From Neobittarella massiliensis (ex Bilen et al. 2018) (GTDB taxonomy: Bacteria; Bacillota; Clostridia; Oscillospirales; Ruminococcaceae), in assembly GCF_900289145.1 (NCBI RefSeq), contig NZ_OKQO01000011.1, forward strand, positions 1-64,000: 64,000 nucleotides of DNA, in the 5' to 3' direction. This document shows, one piece after another, positions 19,638-27,998 of this stretch; position 1 is the first letter of the stretch; every line of letters starts with the position of its first letter. Made by a program: the position numbers and the translations under genes. Below the pieces are notes generated by a model, which was given only the letters and a program-made list of their open reading frames with translations, had not been told where the DNA came from and ran no database searches.

Positions 19638-19666
19638 ACTATAAGCTGCCATAAATCCTTTTGCAA
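19638..19666 (-). promoter_or_regulatory. Promoter of PfkB-like gene
   Basis: Minus strand TTGCAA (19666-19661), 17-base spacer, TATAGT (19643-19638). Confidence 0.6.
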
Positions 19667-19821
19667 GGCCTTTTTCTCACATTGTTAAAGGCTACAGATA
19701 CCCGCCGGCCACATGCGCTATAGTGCACAAAAAAGCGGCTGCCACCCCGTCTGTTCCCCTGCTTTTTTTGTGAAAGGTGCGGCATTTTTAGTCGCTCTTT
19801 TCTATGTCCTGTCACCCGGCA

Positions 19822-19872
19822 AAAAAAGAGCGCCCGGCCGGGCCCGGGCGGGGCTCAGTCAGGCGCTCTCTC
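19822..19872 (-). terminator. Terminator of the nrdD / small-peptide transcript
   Basis: GAGAGCGCC...GGGCGCTC on the minus strand followed by TTTTTTT; a GC-rich loop separates the arms. It lies 16 bases past the small gene's stop. Confidence 0.7.
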
Positions 19873-19887
19873 AAGCGGCATCCGCGC

Positions 19888-20058
19888 TTACAGCTTCTGC
19901 ATCTGCACGTCGTGTTTTACCCGGTCGTGCTCCTCGGCGCGCTTGGCGTTGTTCCAGTGGTCCATGGTGCCCACCAAATAGCCGGTGATGCGGCGGATGC
20001 GCTCAAAGCCCACCCCTTCGCCGATGTATTTTTCATTGGTCGCGGTGTTCTGTGCCAT
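19888..20058 (-). CDS. Stand-alone NrdD glycyl-radical tail peptide
   Basis: 56-residue protein. ATG 20058 has a strong GGGAGGT site 7 bases upstream. Its core FERIRRITGYLVGTMDHWNN (residues 18-37) followed by AKRAEEHDRVKH matches the extreme C-terminus of class III ribonucleotide reductases, where the RxTGY/RVCGY loop carries the radical glycine; here that would be Gly26. The large NrdD encoded 189 bases upstream ends before this segment. I infer that the reductase is split and that NrdG activates this peptide. It has its own start, stop and unrelated flanking residues (MAQNTATNEKYIGEGVG, DVQMQKL), so it looks like an evolved gene, not a frameshift remnant. Confidence 0.8.
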   Translation of the reverse strand: MAQNTATNEKYIGEGVGFERIRRITGYLVGTMDHWNNAKRAEEHDRVKHDVQMQKL

Positions 20059-20247
20059 AGTCGTTACCTCCCTGGTCGCGGCAGGGCCCCAGGCCCTGTA
20101 CGGTCTCCTGTTTGCTGCTTATAAAAAGTGTATGTCTATCTTCGCGGTGCGCGGCTGCGCGCTCGGCAGCCGGCCCGGTGCTTGTGTAGGCGTTGATTCC
20201 GGTGTTCATGTGTGCGTAGGTGTTCTCGCCAGTGCCGCTCCTTCTGT

Positions 20248-22524
20248 CTATTCAATGCCCACGAACTGGGGCACCCCGGGATACTGGCGCTGCAGCTCCC
20301 TGAGCTTTTCGGGGCTGATCCCCTCCCCCTCCCGCCGGCCGCAGCGGGGACACACGTCGCCGATGATGCCGGTATAGCCGCAGATCGGGTCGCGGTCTAC
20401 CGGGTGGTTGATCGACCCGTAGCCGATGCCCGCCTCTTTCATGCAGCGCACGATCTGCTCAAAGGCGTCCAGGTTCTGCAGGGGGTCGCCGTCCAGCTCC
20501 ACATACGAGATGTGGCCGCCGTTGGTCAGATTGTGGTACGGGGCCTCCAGCCTTATCTTGTCAAAGGCGCCGATGGGGAAATACACCGGAATGTGGAAAC
20601 TGTTGGTGTAGTAATCGCGGTCGGTCACACCGGGTATCTCGCCGTACACCTCGCGGTCGATGCGCACGAACCGGCCCGACAGCCCCTCGGCCGGGGTGCC
20701 GATCAGCGAGTAGTTGAGCCCGGTGCGCTTACTCTCGGTGTCACAGCGCTTGCGCATAAACCCGATGATCTCCAGCCCCAGGTTCTGGGCCTCTTTGCTC
20801 TCGCCGTGGTGCGCGCCGATCAGCGCTTTCAGGCACTCGGCCAGACCGATAAAGCCAATAGTCAGGGTACCGTGTTTGAGCACCTCGCCCACCGTGTCCT
20901 CCGGCCCCAGCTTCTCCGAGTCGATCCATACCCCCTGCCCCATCAGGAAGGGGTAGTTCTTCACTTTTTTCTGGCACTGGATCTTAAAGCGGTGGTTGAG
21001 CTGGTCGATGACCAGGTCGATCTTGCGGTCCAGCTCCTCAAAGAACCAGTCGATGTCGCCGTGGGATTTTATGGCGATGCGCGGCAGGTTGATCGAGGTG
21101 AACGACAGGTTTCCCCGCCCGCTCACGATCTCCCGCTCGGGGTCGTAGTTGTTGGCCATCACCCGCGTGCGGCAGCCCATGTAGCCGATCTCGGTCTCCG
21201 GGTGGCCGGGCTTATAGTACATGGCGTTAAACGGTGCGTCCAAGAACGAGAAGTTGGGGAACAGCCGCTTGGCCGATACCTTGCAGGCCAGCTTGAACAG
21301 GTCGTAGTTGGGGTCGCCGGGGTTGTAGTTCACCCCTTCTTTTACCTTGAAGATGTGGATGGGGAAGATGGGGGTCTCGCCGTTGCCCAGCCCCTTCTCG
21401 GTGGCCAGCAGCACGCTCTCGATAACCAGCCGGCCCTCGGGGCTCACGTCCATGCCGTAGTTGATCGAGCTAAACGGGATCTGTGCCCCGGCGCGCGAAT
21501 GCATGGTGTTTAAGTTGTGTACCAGCGCCTCCATGGCCTGGTAGCAGGCGCGGCGGGTCTCTTTCACCGCGTAGGTCTTGGTGTGTGCAGCTACCGTCGC
21601 GGCGGTCTCGGCACTGCAAATGCCGTCTTGCAGCGCCGCCTTCAGCGCATCTTCAAAGCTCTCGGCGTCTTCCAGCGCCGGGGCAAAACTGGCCTTTTGC
21701 AGCTTATCCAGCACCGCTGCGGCGGCCTGCTGCCCGTCGGGCAGGTCGGCCAGCAGCTCCAGGCACTTACCCAGGTTCTGCCGGTACAGCCGGTTATAGG
21801 TCTTGATCACGCCTTTGGCCAGCGCATAGTCAAAGTTGGGGATCGACTGGCCGCCGTGCTGGTCGTTTTGGTTAGACTGGATGGCGATGCAGGCCAGCGC
21901 CGCGTAGGATTGGATGTCGTTGGGCTCGCGCAGATGGCCGTGTCCGGTAGAAAAACCGCCGGTAAACAGCTTATCCAGGTCGATCTGGCAGCAGGTGGTG
22001 GTCAGCGTGTAAAAATCCATATCGTGGATGTGGATATCGCCCTTGATGTGGGCCTGCGCGTGCTCGGGGTCGAGAATAAACATCTCGTAAAAGCGCTTGG
22101 CCCCCTCCGAGCCGTACTTGAGCATGGTGCCCATGGCGGTGTCGCCGTCGATGTTGGCGTTCTCGCGCTTGATGTCGTTTTCCGCCGCGTCCTGAAAGGT
22201 CAGGTCCTCATACACCTTCATCAGGCGCGAGTTCATCTCCCGCACCTTGCTGCGCTCGGCCCGGTACAAAATGTACTCTTTGGCGGTGCGGGCGTGCCCC
22301 TGGTCCACCAGTACTTTCTCCACCGCGTCCTGAATGTCCTCCACTGTGGGAGAGGTGTTGTGCAGTTCCCCCTCCAGGTACTGCTCCACCATGCCGGCCA
22401 GCTCCTTGGCCGTCTGGTAGTCCTGCCCGCCCAGCTGTGCGGCGGCCAGAAAGATGGCGTTGGCGATCTTATCGCTGTCAAAGCGGACCGTGCGCCCGTC
22501 TCTCTTCACAATGGTCTCGATCAT
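20248..22524 (-). CDS. nrdD: Anaerobic ribonucleoside-triphosphate reductase, large chain lacking radical loop
   Basis: 758-residue class III reductase that makes deoxyribonucleotides without oxygen. ATP-cone domain at residues 1-95 (VKRDGRTVRFDSDKI), then the catalytic barrel, with HIHDMDFYTLTTTCCQ and INYGMDVSPEGR visible. The zinc region reads CGYTG at Cys715 and CPRC at Cys725/Cys728. After this, complete NrdD proteins continue into the RxTGYL glycyl-radical loop, but this chain instead ends with about 30 unrelated residues (finishing VPQFVGIE). The missing loop lies on the 56-residue gene downstream. Expressed from a promoter with predicted NrdR boxes. Confidence 0.93.
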   Translation of the reverse strand: MIETIVKRDGRTVRFDSDKIANAIFLAAAQLGGQDYQTAKELAGMVEQYLEGELHNTSPTVEDIQDAVEKVLVDQGHARTAKEYILYRAERSKVREMNSRLMKVYEDLTFQDAAENDIKRENANIDGDTAMGTMLKYGSEGAKRFYEMFILDPEHAQAHIKGDIHIHDMDFYTLTTTCCQIDLDKLFTGGFSTGHGHLREPNDIQSYAALACIAIQSNQNDQHGGQSIPNFDYALAKGVIKTYNRLYRQNLGKCLELLADLPDGQQAAAAVLDKLQKASFAPALEDAESFEDALKAALQDGICSAETAATVAAHTKTYAVKETRRACYQAMEALVHNLNTMHSRAGAQIPFSSINYGMDVSPEGRLVIESVLLATEKGLGNGETPIFPIHIFKVKEGVNYNPGDPNYDLFKLACKVSAKRLFPNFSFLDAPFNAMYYKPGHPETEIGYMGCRTRVMANNYDPEREIVSGRGNLSFTSINLPRIAIKSHGDIDWFFEELDRKIDLVIDQLNHRFKIQCQKKVKNYPFLMGQGVWIDSEKLGPEDTVGEVLKHGTLTIGFIGLAECLKALIGAHHGESKEAQNLGLEIIGFMRKRCDTESKRTGLNYSLIGTPAEGLSGRFVRIDREVYGEIPGVTDRDYYTNSFHIPVYFPIGAFDKIRLEAPYHNLTNGGHISYVELDGDPLQNLDAFEQIVRCMKEAGIGYGSINHPVDRDPICGYTGIIGDVCPRCGRREGEGISPEKLRELQRQYPGVPQFVGIE

Positions 22525-22680
22525 GTCGCTGTCTCCTTTTGTAGTACCATTCTATATCACATACTGTGCACCGGCAGCCAGCCGGTCGATAAGCAAAATA
22601 GCCAGGGGAACGACTGCGAAAAAATACCGTGACCACCACGCAAAGTAGCCACGACATGCATATCGGTCTGTGCTAGCATT

Positions 22681-22709
22681 ATTTTAAGCCAACCCTCAAG
22701 GGATGTCAA
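22681..22709 (-). promoter_or_regulatory. Promoter of nrdD
   Basis: Minus strand TTGACA (22709-22704), 17-base spacer, TAAAAT (22686-22681), giving a leader of about 150 bases. Confidence 0.65.
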
Positions 22710-22716
22710 CAGGAAA

Positions 22717-22764
22717 ATCCTATAATTAGTAGGTGTTTTTTATTTGAACCACTATATATTGTGT
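22717..22764 (-). promoter_or_regulatory. Predicted NrdR box pair upstream of nrdD
   Basis: CCACTATATATTGTGT at 22749-22764 matches the NrdR consensus ACACTATATATAGTGT at 14 of 16 positions; ATCCTATAATTAGTAG at 22717-22732 matches at 10. Starts are 32 bases apart (three helical turns), the same as upstream of nrdJ. Just upstream of the -35. Confidence 0.65.
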
Positions 22765-23093
22765 TGCTGCAAAGCAAGCTTTTGTGAAAGTGAGATATAC
22801 AATATGTAATATTACAAAAAATAAATACAGATAGAATGTATACTTATTTACTCTTGTTTCCCATATCCATGCGGTTTTTGCCACTTTGCTTTACAGTGGT
22901 GCGCAAAAATTTTATACTGTGTATCAGACCACAATATCCAGTGTAGGGGTCTCTTTAAAAATTTTTTTACCCGCGCGGCAGGTCTCAAAATGCGTCCGAC
23001 GAAGCCTGTCGAAAGTATATAAATGAGGTCGATCACGGCTGTGCGCTATTTACAGATGGCCACAGCGATCCATGTTTTTTGCGAGGTATCATC
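22765..23093. other. AT-rich intergenic region, nothing assigned
   Basis: Low-GC stretch between divergent nrdD and the Fe-S protein gene. It contains a perfect palindrome TGTAATATTACA at 22805-22816 and a half-site TTGTGAAA near 22782 that resembles half a Rex operator, without its partner. No convincing gene; a 62-codon minus-strand frame here lacks a start signal. Confidence 0.5.
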
Positions 23094-23756
23094 ATGCGAG
23101 AAAAAATACAGGCGCTCTGCCGCCAGCTGGGGCTGGCGGGGGCAGAATTCGTCACCGTGCCCGATATGCCCGGAACCCCCTATGCAGTCAGCATTGCCGT
23201 GCCGCTGTCCAATGCCATCGTCGACGAGATCGACGGCGCTCCCACCCACTCCTACTTTCACCACTATCGCACCGTCAACGCCTATATCGACCACTGCCTG
23301 CTGCGTATCGGTCTGCTGCTGGGGCAACACGGCTACCGGTATATCCCCATCGGCGCCTCCCAGAGCGTCAATCTGCCCGGCTCCAGCTACCAGGGCCGCT
23401 ACTCCCACAAAAAGGTGGCCTGCATGGCTGGGGCGGGCTACATCGGCAAAAGCTGTTTGTTCATCCACCACCAGTACGGCCCGCGGGTGCGCCTGGGCAC
23501 CCTGTTTTGCGACTGCCCCGCGCTGGATACGCCGCCCCGCCCCACCGGCGAGAGCTGCAGCAGCTGCACGGTCTGCCAGCAGGCCTGCCCGGCGCTGGCC
23601 ATTTTGGGCAAAAACTGGAACGAGGTGCGCTGCCGCGAAGAGATGTTCGATCCCGCCGCCTGTAGCCAGCACATGAAGCGCGCCTACCAGCACATCGGCC
23701 GCGGCGCGGTCTGCGGCATCTGCATGCGGGTGTGTCCCAAGGGGGGGCATCACTAG
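23094..23756 (+). CDS. QueG-related double [4Fe-4S] protein
   Basis: 220 residues. ATG 23094 has GAGGT 6 bases upstream and is preferred over a TTG 15 bases earlier. The C-terminus carries two clusters: CSSCTVCQQACP (about residues 158-169) and CGICMRVCP near the end, the arrangement of epoxyqueuosine reductase and corrinoid reductive-activation proteins. At 220 residues it is much shorter than QueG (about 350-400) and lacks its C-terminal HEAT-like part, so it is a QueG-related short protein of unknown substrate. Single gene followed by a strong terminator. Confidence 0.72.
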   Translation: MREKIQALCRQLGLAGAEFVTVPDMPGTPYAVSIAVPLSNAIVDEIDGAPTHSYFHHYRTVNAYIDHCLLRIGLLLGQHGYRYIPIGASQSVNLPGSSYQGRYSHKKVACMAGAGYIGKSCLFIHHQYGPRVRLGTLFCDCPALDTPPRPTGESCSSCTVCQQACPALAILGKNWNEVRCREEMFDPAACSQHMKRAYQHIGRGAVCGICMRVCPKGGHH

Positions 23757-23774
23757 CCATATCTGCCAGTCTCT

Positions 23775-23815
23775 AAAAAGGAAGAGGAGGATATACCGTC
23801 CTCCTCTTCCTTTTT
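23775..23815. terminator. Bidirectional terminator
   Basis: AAAAAGGAAGAGGAGGA/TCCTCCTCTTCCTTTTT, perfect 17-bp stem with a 7-base loop; serves convergent genes. Confidence 0.9.
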
Positions 23816-23828
23816 GTCAAAAGGGGTC

Positions 23829-24218
23829 TTACCGCCGGTGGGTGTGTTTTTTCTTCCATCTATAACAAACGCCCACGGCGGCCAAAACGCATACAAATAT
23901 TGGTAAGAGCACCGCCGCCCAACGCAAAAATACATCCAGGGTATCGGTGTGGGGGGATAGGGACGCCATCATACACACAACACCCGGTGCCGTACACAAA
24001 ACCATGACCAGGTACACCCGGTTCAGCCGTCCCCGGTCGGGTGCATGCCGCCATATCTGATCGAGCAGCCGCTGAAAGCGCCTTATATTCTGGCGCAGCA
24101 TAAACCGTTTGGCCTCCAGCCTCGGCATACCCGCCACCTGCAGCAACCAGTCGATCATCCAGAGGGAACTTATAAAATTTAAGATCATCCACAGAAAAAA
24201 ATAGGTATACCGCAGCAA
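23829..24218 (-). CDS. Small membrane protein, unknown
   Basis: 129 residues; no ATG is available in frame after the upstream stop, so a TTG start at 24218, preceded by AGGGGG, is assumed. Three hydrophobic segments (about residues 4-30, 70-87, 97-116) and a basic end RWKKKHTHRR. The spacing of an N-terminal helix, a basic helical stretch (KRFMLRQNIRRFQRLL) and paired helices parallels the N-terminal half of the 314-residue protein encoded just upstream, so the two may be paralogues. Function unknown; start uncertain. Confidence 0.5.
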   Translation of the reverse strand: MLRYTYFFLWMILNFISSLWMIDWLLQVAGMPRLEAKRFMLRQNIRRFQRLLDQIWRHAPDRGRLNRVYLVMVLCTAPGVVCMMASLSPHTDTLDVFLRWAAVLLPIFVCVLAAVGVCYRWKKKHTHRR

Positions 24219-24324
24219 AAAAACGCCCCCTATCCCTCATGTACAGATCTGATAGCCTCCTGGACCGGTGCTCTTTAGTCCGGCGAATAACAATCAGCCT
24301 GCAGATCGGTGCTTTCATTATAAG

Positions 24325-25269
24325 TTAGGCGGCATCCATATAGCCGATTTCCTGCAACAACCGTACCAGCTGCTCTTTATGATCCAAGTCACAGTACCCG
24401 TATACCACAGTCTGCCCTATATACGCCGCCACCGCGTACATATCTCCGGCCTGCAGCGTGTAAACGGCATAGTTCGACCGCTGGGTCACCGTGTCGGTAA
24501 ATGGGCTCTGCATCCACTGCGATACGATACGCTGGTGCGCCCGCTCATAGGTATCCCGCGCAGCGCCCGGATCATCAAATATATATACCGAAAACTGCAG
24601 TTGACCGTCTCCGGCAGAGATATATCGTGCAAGGCCCGGGTAGTCCGCCAGCTCATCCGCACCCATCTCCTGGGGCGCGTATCCCTGTGCTGTCAGCGCG
24701 GCGCGCACCTGCTCGGCGGTGGGCGGCGTCTTGGGCGCCATCTCCCCCAGCATAAACAGAGCCAACCCCAGCATGCCCGCCGCACATACCAGCTTTGCCG
24801 CGGCGTCCACATACTGCCGCCGCACTTTTTTTGCTCCGTGCGGTGGGCGGTCAGCCGCCGTGTCAGCTGCTCTGGCCGGCCGCGGCCGGCCGTATACCAC
24901 GCCCGCCACTGTCAAGATCGCAGTAAAGGCGGCCAACACGGCCCCGACAAGGCCCAGTACCCAGCCAAAAGTGCGGGTCATACAGCCGACCACCGCAAAA
25001 AACATGCCAAACAGCAGCAGTACATGGTTCATCTGGTACAAAAAAAGCCACCGCCGGGTCTTCGCGGGGTCGGGGGAAAAGGTGATCAGTCGGCTGCTCA
25101 CATGAAAATAAGGCCGCTCCGTCAGGTGCAGGTGTTTGCGGTACGCCACCACCTGCTCCGGCCCCATCCCCGCCGACCGGCACACCGCCGCAAAGATCCA
25201 GCGACAGCAGTACTGGTTCACCGCCAGCAGCAGGGCGAAAAACAGCAGCTGTACGACCTCGTCGCGCAC
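24325..25269 (-). CDS. Multi-pass membrane protein, unknown
   Basis: 314 residues from a GTG start with GGGGGAGCGAG just ahead. Hydrophobic helices near residues 8-25, 72-91, 95-121 and 158-174 surround a basic cytoplasmic-type loop (RPRPARAADTAADRPPHGAKKVRRQ); the last about 135 residues are soluble and probably extracytoplasmic, with YAPQEMGADELADYPGLARY and a DGQLQFSVYIFDD strand. No catalytic motif seen. The next gene on this strand (ending 23829) may be a shortened relative of its N-terminal half. Confidence 0.6.
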   Translation of the reverse strand: MRDEVVQLLFFALLLAVNQYCCRWIFAAVCRSAGMGPEQVVAYRKHLHLTERPYFHVSSRLITFSPDPAKTRRWLFLYQMNHVLLLFGMFFAVVGCMTRTFGWVLGLVGAVLAAFTAILTVAGVVYGRPRPARAADTAADRPPHGAKKVRRQYVDAAAKLVCAAGMLGLALFMLGEMAPKTPPTAEQVRAALTAQGYAPQEMGADELADYPGLARYISAGDGQLQFSVYIFDDPGAARDTYERAHQRIVSQWMQSPFTDTVTQRSNYAVYTLQAGDMYAVAAYIGQTVVYGYCDLDHKEQLVRLLQEIGYMDAA

Positions 25270-25337
25270 CTCGCTCCCCCCTGTCCTTAAAAATAGTCAA
25301 ACATGGCTGCCGCCTGTAAAGTGTGGTCGCCGGCCGG

Positions 25338-25730
25338 TCATTTTTCTGGCGCGGCTGCTATCTCGCGCTGCGATTTTTTGGTCAGCTTGGCAAACACCAG
25401 CTGGTACGAGTCGTCGATCATCTGCCGCAGCAGATCGTCGGGCAGCCCGCCGCCCAGGTCAACAGAGTTCCAGCACCGCTTGTCGCTGTAAAAACCGGGC
25501 AGCACCTCGGGGTGCTGCTGGCGCAGCAGCGGCGCCAGCAGCGGGTCACATTTCAGGTTCAGCAGGTCTTTCTCCGCATAGGCGGCATCGTATTTGTCTG
25601 TGGGGTGCATCAGGGCGGCAAACAGCTTGCCGCCCACCATATACCGCTGCCAGCCCCACTCCACCTTAAAGTCACTGGTCACGCCGGGTCTCTGCAGCAG
25701 GTATTCTTCCAGCCAGGGGTAAGCGCTCAT
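25338..25730 (-). CDS. MmcQ/YjbR family protein
   Basis: 130-residue protein of the MmcQ/YjbR family: small alpha/beta proteins with a CyaY-like fold once proposed to bind DNA. Family features seen: WQRYMVGGKLFAALM, LNLKCDPLLAPLLR and the end segment HPEVLPGFYSDKRCWNSVDL followed by ...IDDSYQLVFAKLTKK, in the usual order and near the usual length. Preceded by GGAGGAAC. Biological role is not established for the family. Confidence 0.85.
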   Translation of the reverse strand: MSAYPWLEEYLLQRPGVTSDFKVEWGWQRYMVGGKLFAALMHPTDKYDAAYAEKDLLNLKCDPLLAPLLRQQHPEVLPGFYSDKRCWNSVDLGGGLPDDLLRQMIDDSYQLVFAKLTKKSQREIAAAPEK

Positions 25731-25787
25731 CTCTTGTTCCTCCTTAGGGTGTGGGCCATGCAGGCCCCTTCTTTAGGCGTATGTCGG

Positions 25788-26714
25788 TCAGTAGAGCGTC
25801 ATCTGCAAGTCGGCAAAACTGGTCATCGGGTAGGGCCGCACCACATCGTCCGGCCCCAGCTCGCTGCCCAGCAGCGGGCTATAGGGGTCATACCGCGCCA
25901 CCGTGCCGGCTATTTTGCCGGGGCTAAAGTTGGCATAGCAGTAGCGGCAGCTGCTGGGGCAGCTGTTGTAAAGGCCAATATCCACACTCTTGCCGCAGCC
26001 ACAGGCCGGCCGCTGTCCGGTATCCCGGGGCACCTTCAGCGCAGTGCCGCCAATAGCGGCCAGCAGTTCGCCGTCTATACAGCGCCCGTGCGCCACCCCG
26101 TACGCCGCCAGGTCCAGCTCCTCCGCACAGGTACATACGGTCATGCCGCGGCGCCGGGCAATGGGCGCCAGCTGGGCCATCAGCTGACGGGCCTCGTCGG
26201 CGGTGGGTGGCCGCAGGCCCCGCGCATACAGTGCCGGCGCGTTTTTGTAGTCGTCTAAAAAGCTGATGACACACCGCTCGGTCGCGCCCTGCAGCACCTC
26301 GGCCAGCTGGGCAAATTGTTGCCGGTGCCACGCAGCGGTGTATTGCGGCCCCAGCAATATCGGGTCGTACCGCCATATCACCCGCCGCTTCCCCAGCCTC
26401 GCGGCCAGCTGCAAAAAGGTGGCCGCCAGCGCCTTTTTAGGCCGCAGTCCCGGCTCGATATCCGCCCCGTACCCGGTCAGGGTAAACTGAAAGTAGTAGG
26501 GCCAGTGGTCAAAAGCGGGCAGCAGCGGGTAAAGCGGGGCCGGGTCCTTGCTCCAAAAAACCCAGCCGTCCACCCCGCGTTGCAGGTCCAGCCGGTACAC
26601 CTGGTGGTAGCGGCGGGGGTGGCGCACCAGCAAATAGCCCGCCTTGGCCCGCTCGCCCAGCCACTTTGCATAGTGGGCCGGCAGGTCGGTGCGGCGGCTG
26701 GCACTTACGATCAC
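25788..26714 (-). CDS. DUF1848 family protein, Fe-S type
   Basis: 308 residues from GTG 26714, chosen because GGGAGGGGGG lies 6 bases upstream and because the family begins 'MI-S-SRRTDIPA', matching IVSASRRTDLPAHY here. The conserved cysteine cluster near residue 235-260 reads CGCGKSVDIGLYNSCPSSCR followed by YCYANFSP, a radical-SAM-like cysteine pattern. WVFWSKDP and FTLTGYG are also typical. Function is not established; an Fe-S enzyme is the inference. A longer in-frame ORF starting at 26795 is not supported. Confidence 0.82.
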   Translation of the reverse strand: MIVSASRRTDLPAHYAKWLGERAKAGYLLVRHPRRYHQVYRLDLQRGVDGWVFWSKDPAPLYPLLPAFDHWPYYFQFTLTGYGADIEPGLRPKKALAATFLQLAARLGKRRVIWRYDPILLGPQYTAAWHRQQFAQLAEVLQGATERCVISFLDDYKNAPALYARGLRPPTADEARQLMAQLAPIARRRGMTVCTCAEELDLAAYGVAHGRCIDGELLAAIGGTALKVPRDTGQRPACGCGKSVDIGLYNSCPSSCRYCYANFSPGKIAGTVARYDPYSPLLGSELGPDDVVRPYPMTSFADLQMTLY

Positions 26715-26830
26715 GGTGGTCCCCCCTCCCATTGGCTGTAAACAAACATTTGTTTTAGTATACCACTGGGTCACCCCCACCGCAAGCGTACACAAATAGG
26801 CGTCCGGTTTTGTCTATTCCGCACGAAAAA

Positions 26831-26877
26831 GGTCGGCAAACTTCTATTTGCCAACCGCTGCCGCGCTCATGTACAAT
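26831..26877 (+). promoter_or_regulatory. Promoter and inverted repeat of nucleoside hydrolase pair
   Basis: TTGCCA (26848-26853), 18-base spacer, TACAAT (26872-26877). GGCAAA/TTTGCC, 6 bases apart (26835-26852), overlaps the -35 and could be an operator. A related CCGGCAAA/TTTGCCGG repeat is at 40470-40493. Confidence 0.5.
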
Positions 26878-26996
26878 GGACACATAGAATGCCCAAAACA
26901 GTGCTGCTGCGGCCTGTGGCGGCATATCCTGTACACGAGTACACGAGAGGACAGGTCTTGTCCGCCACGGTACACGCTATTTGGAGGTAACATCCT

Positions 26997-27953
26997 ATGG
27001 AAAGTAAAAAGATACCAATCATCATCGACTGCGACCCGGGCATCGATGACGTCATCGCCATCATGCTGGCGCACTCCACCCAAAAGTTCGATATCCTGGG
27101 TATCACCCCGGTAGCCGGCAACGTGCCGGCGGTACACACCCGCCGCAACGCCCGCGACATCTCCGAGTTTTTGGGCATCAACTGCCCCGTCGCTTACGGC
27201 GCCGACGGCCCGCTGCTCACCCGCGACCGCTATCGCCCCGCCACCGGCACCCACGGCGAGAGCGGCATCGGTCAGGTGGTGTTGCCCCCGGCCAAAAATC
27301 CGGTCTACCCCAAGCCCGCGTGGGACTTTATCTATGAAAAAGCGGTCGAGCAAAAAGGTGAGCTGATCATCGTCGCCACCGGCCCGCTCACCAACATCGC
27401 CATCACCCTGCTCAAGTACCCCGACCTGCCGCAGCTGTTAAAGGGCCTGTACATCATGGGCGGCTCCACCACCACCGGCAACGTCAACGAGCTGGCCGAG
27501 TTTAACATCTGGGTCGACGTGCACGCCGCCGATATCGTCTACAAATCCGGTATCGTGGTCACCCAGGCCGGCTGCAACGTCTGCTTAAAGACCGGTCTGC
27601 CGCTCGACTTTTTGGCCGAGCTGTCCGAGATGCCCAGCCGCATCAGCGAGGTGCTCAAGGGTCTGGTCGCCGGCTACTCCGACGTCAAGCCCGATCCCGA
27701 CGGCAACCTCTCCAGCATCATCTACGACGCGGTGCCGTTTTTGGCCCTCATCGATCCCGACATGGTCACCACCAGAGACTGCCATATCGATATGGAGTGT
27801 TCCAGCTCCAAAGGCGGCTTTGGCGCCACCCTGCCCGACTTCAGCTACCGCAAAGAAAAGCTGCCGGTCAACTGCCACGACATCCAGGATCTGGATATGC
27901 AGAAATACCGCCAGCTCTGCGTAGAGATGGTCAAGTATTACAGCGAGCACTAA
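26997..27953 (+). CDS. Nucleoside hydrolase 2 (IunH family)
   Basis: 318-residue ribonucleoside hydrolase. The calcium site IDCDPGIDD is near residues 10-18, and GPLTNIAITLLKYP and YIMGGSTTTGNVN are canonical. At the position of the catalytic-type histidine (HD in family members) it has tyrosine: IYDAVPFLALIDP. This could change base preference or leaving-group activation. Good GGAGGT site. Cotranscribed with the next hydrolase, 45 bases downstream. Confidence 0.92.
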   Translation: MESKKIPIIIDCDPGIDDVIAIMLAHSTQKFDILGITPVAGNVPAVHTRRNARDISEFLGINCPVAYGADGPLLTRDRYRPATGTHGESGIGQVVLPPAKNPVYPKPAWDFIYEKAVEQKGELIIVATGPLTNIAITLLKYPDLPQLLKGLYIMGGSTTTGNVNELAEFNIWVDVHAADIVYKSGIVVTQAGCNVCLKTGLPLDFLAELSEMPSRISEVLKGLVAGYSDVKPDPDGNLSSIIYDAVPFLALIDPDMVTTRDCHIDMECSSSKGGFGATLPDFSYRKEKLPVNCHDIQDLDMQKYRQLCVEMVKYYSEH

Positions 27954-27998
27954 CGGCGCCGCCAGTCGGCCTGCGCTTAGGAAGAGAGGATTTTTCGT

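Noticed and set aside
22782-22796. TTGTGAAAGTGAGAT as a Rex operator near nrdD
   Set aside because: Only one half-site fits TTGTGAA...TTCACAA; the second half is missing.
22848-23036. 62-codon minus-strand frame between nrdD and the Fe-S protein gene
   Set aside because: It lies in AT-rich intergenic DNA, has no ribosome-binding site and an atypical composition; a real small gene cannot be excluded.
23860-24318. 152-codon frame overlapping the small membrane protein gene
   Set aside because: It is the alternative frame; the 23829-24218 frame has the hydrophobic pattern and the better ribosome-binding site.
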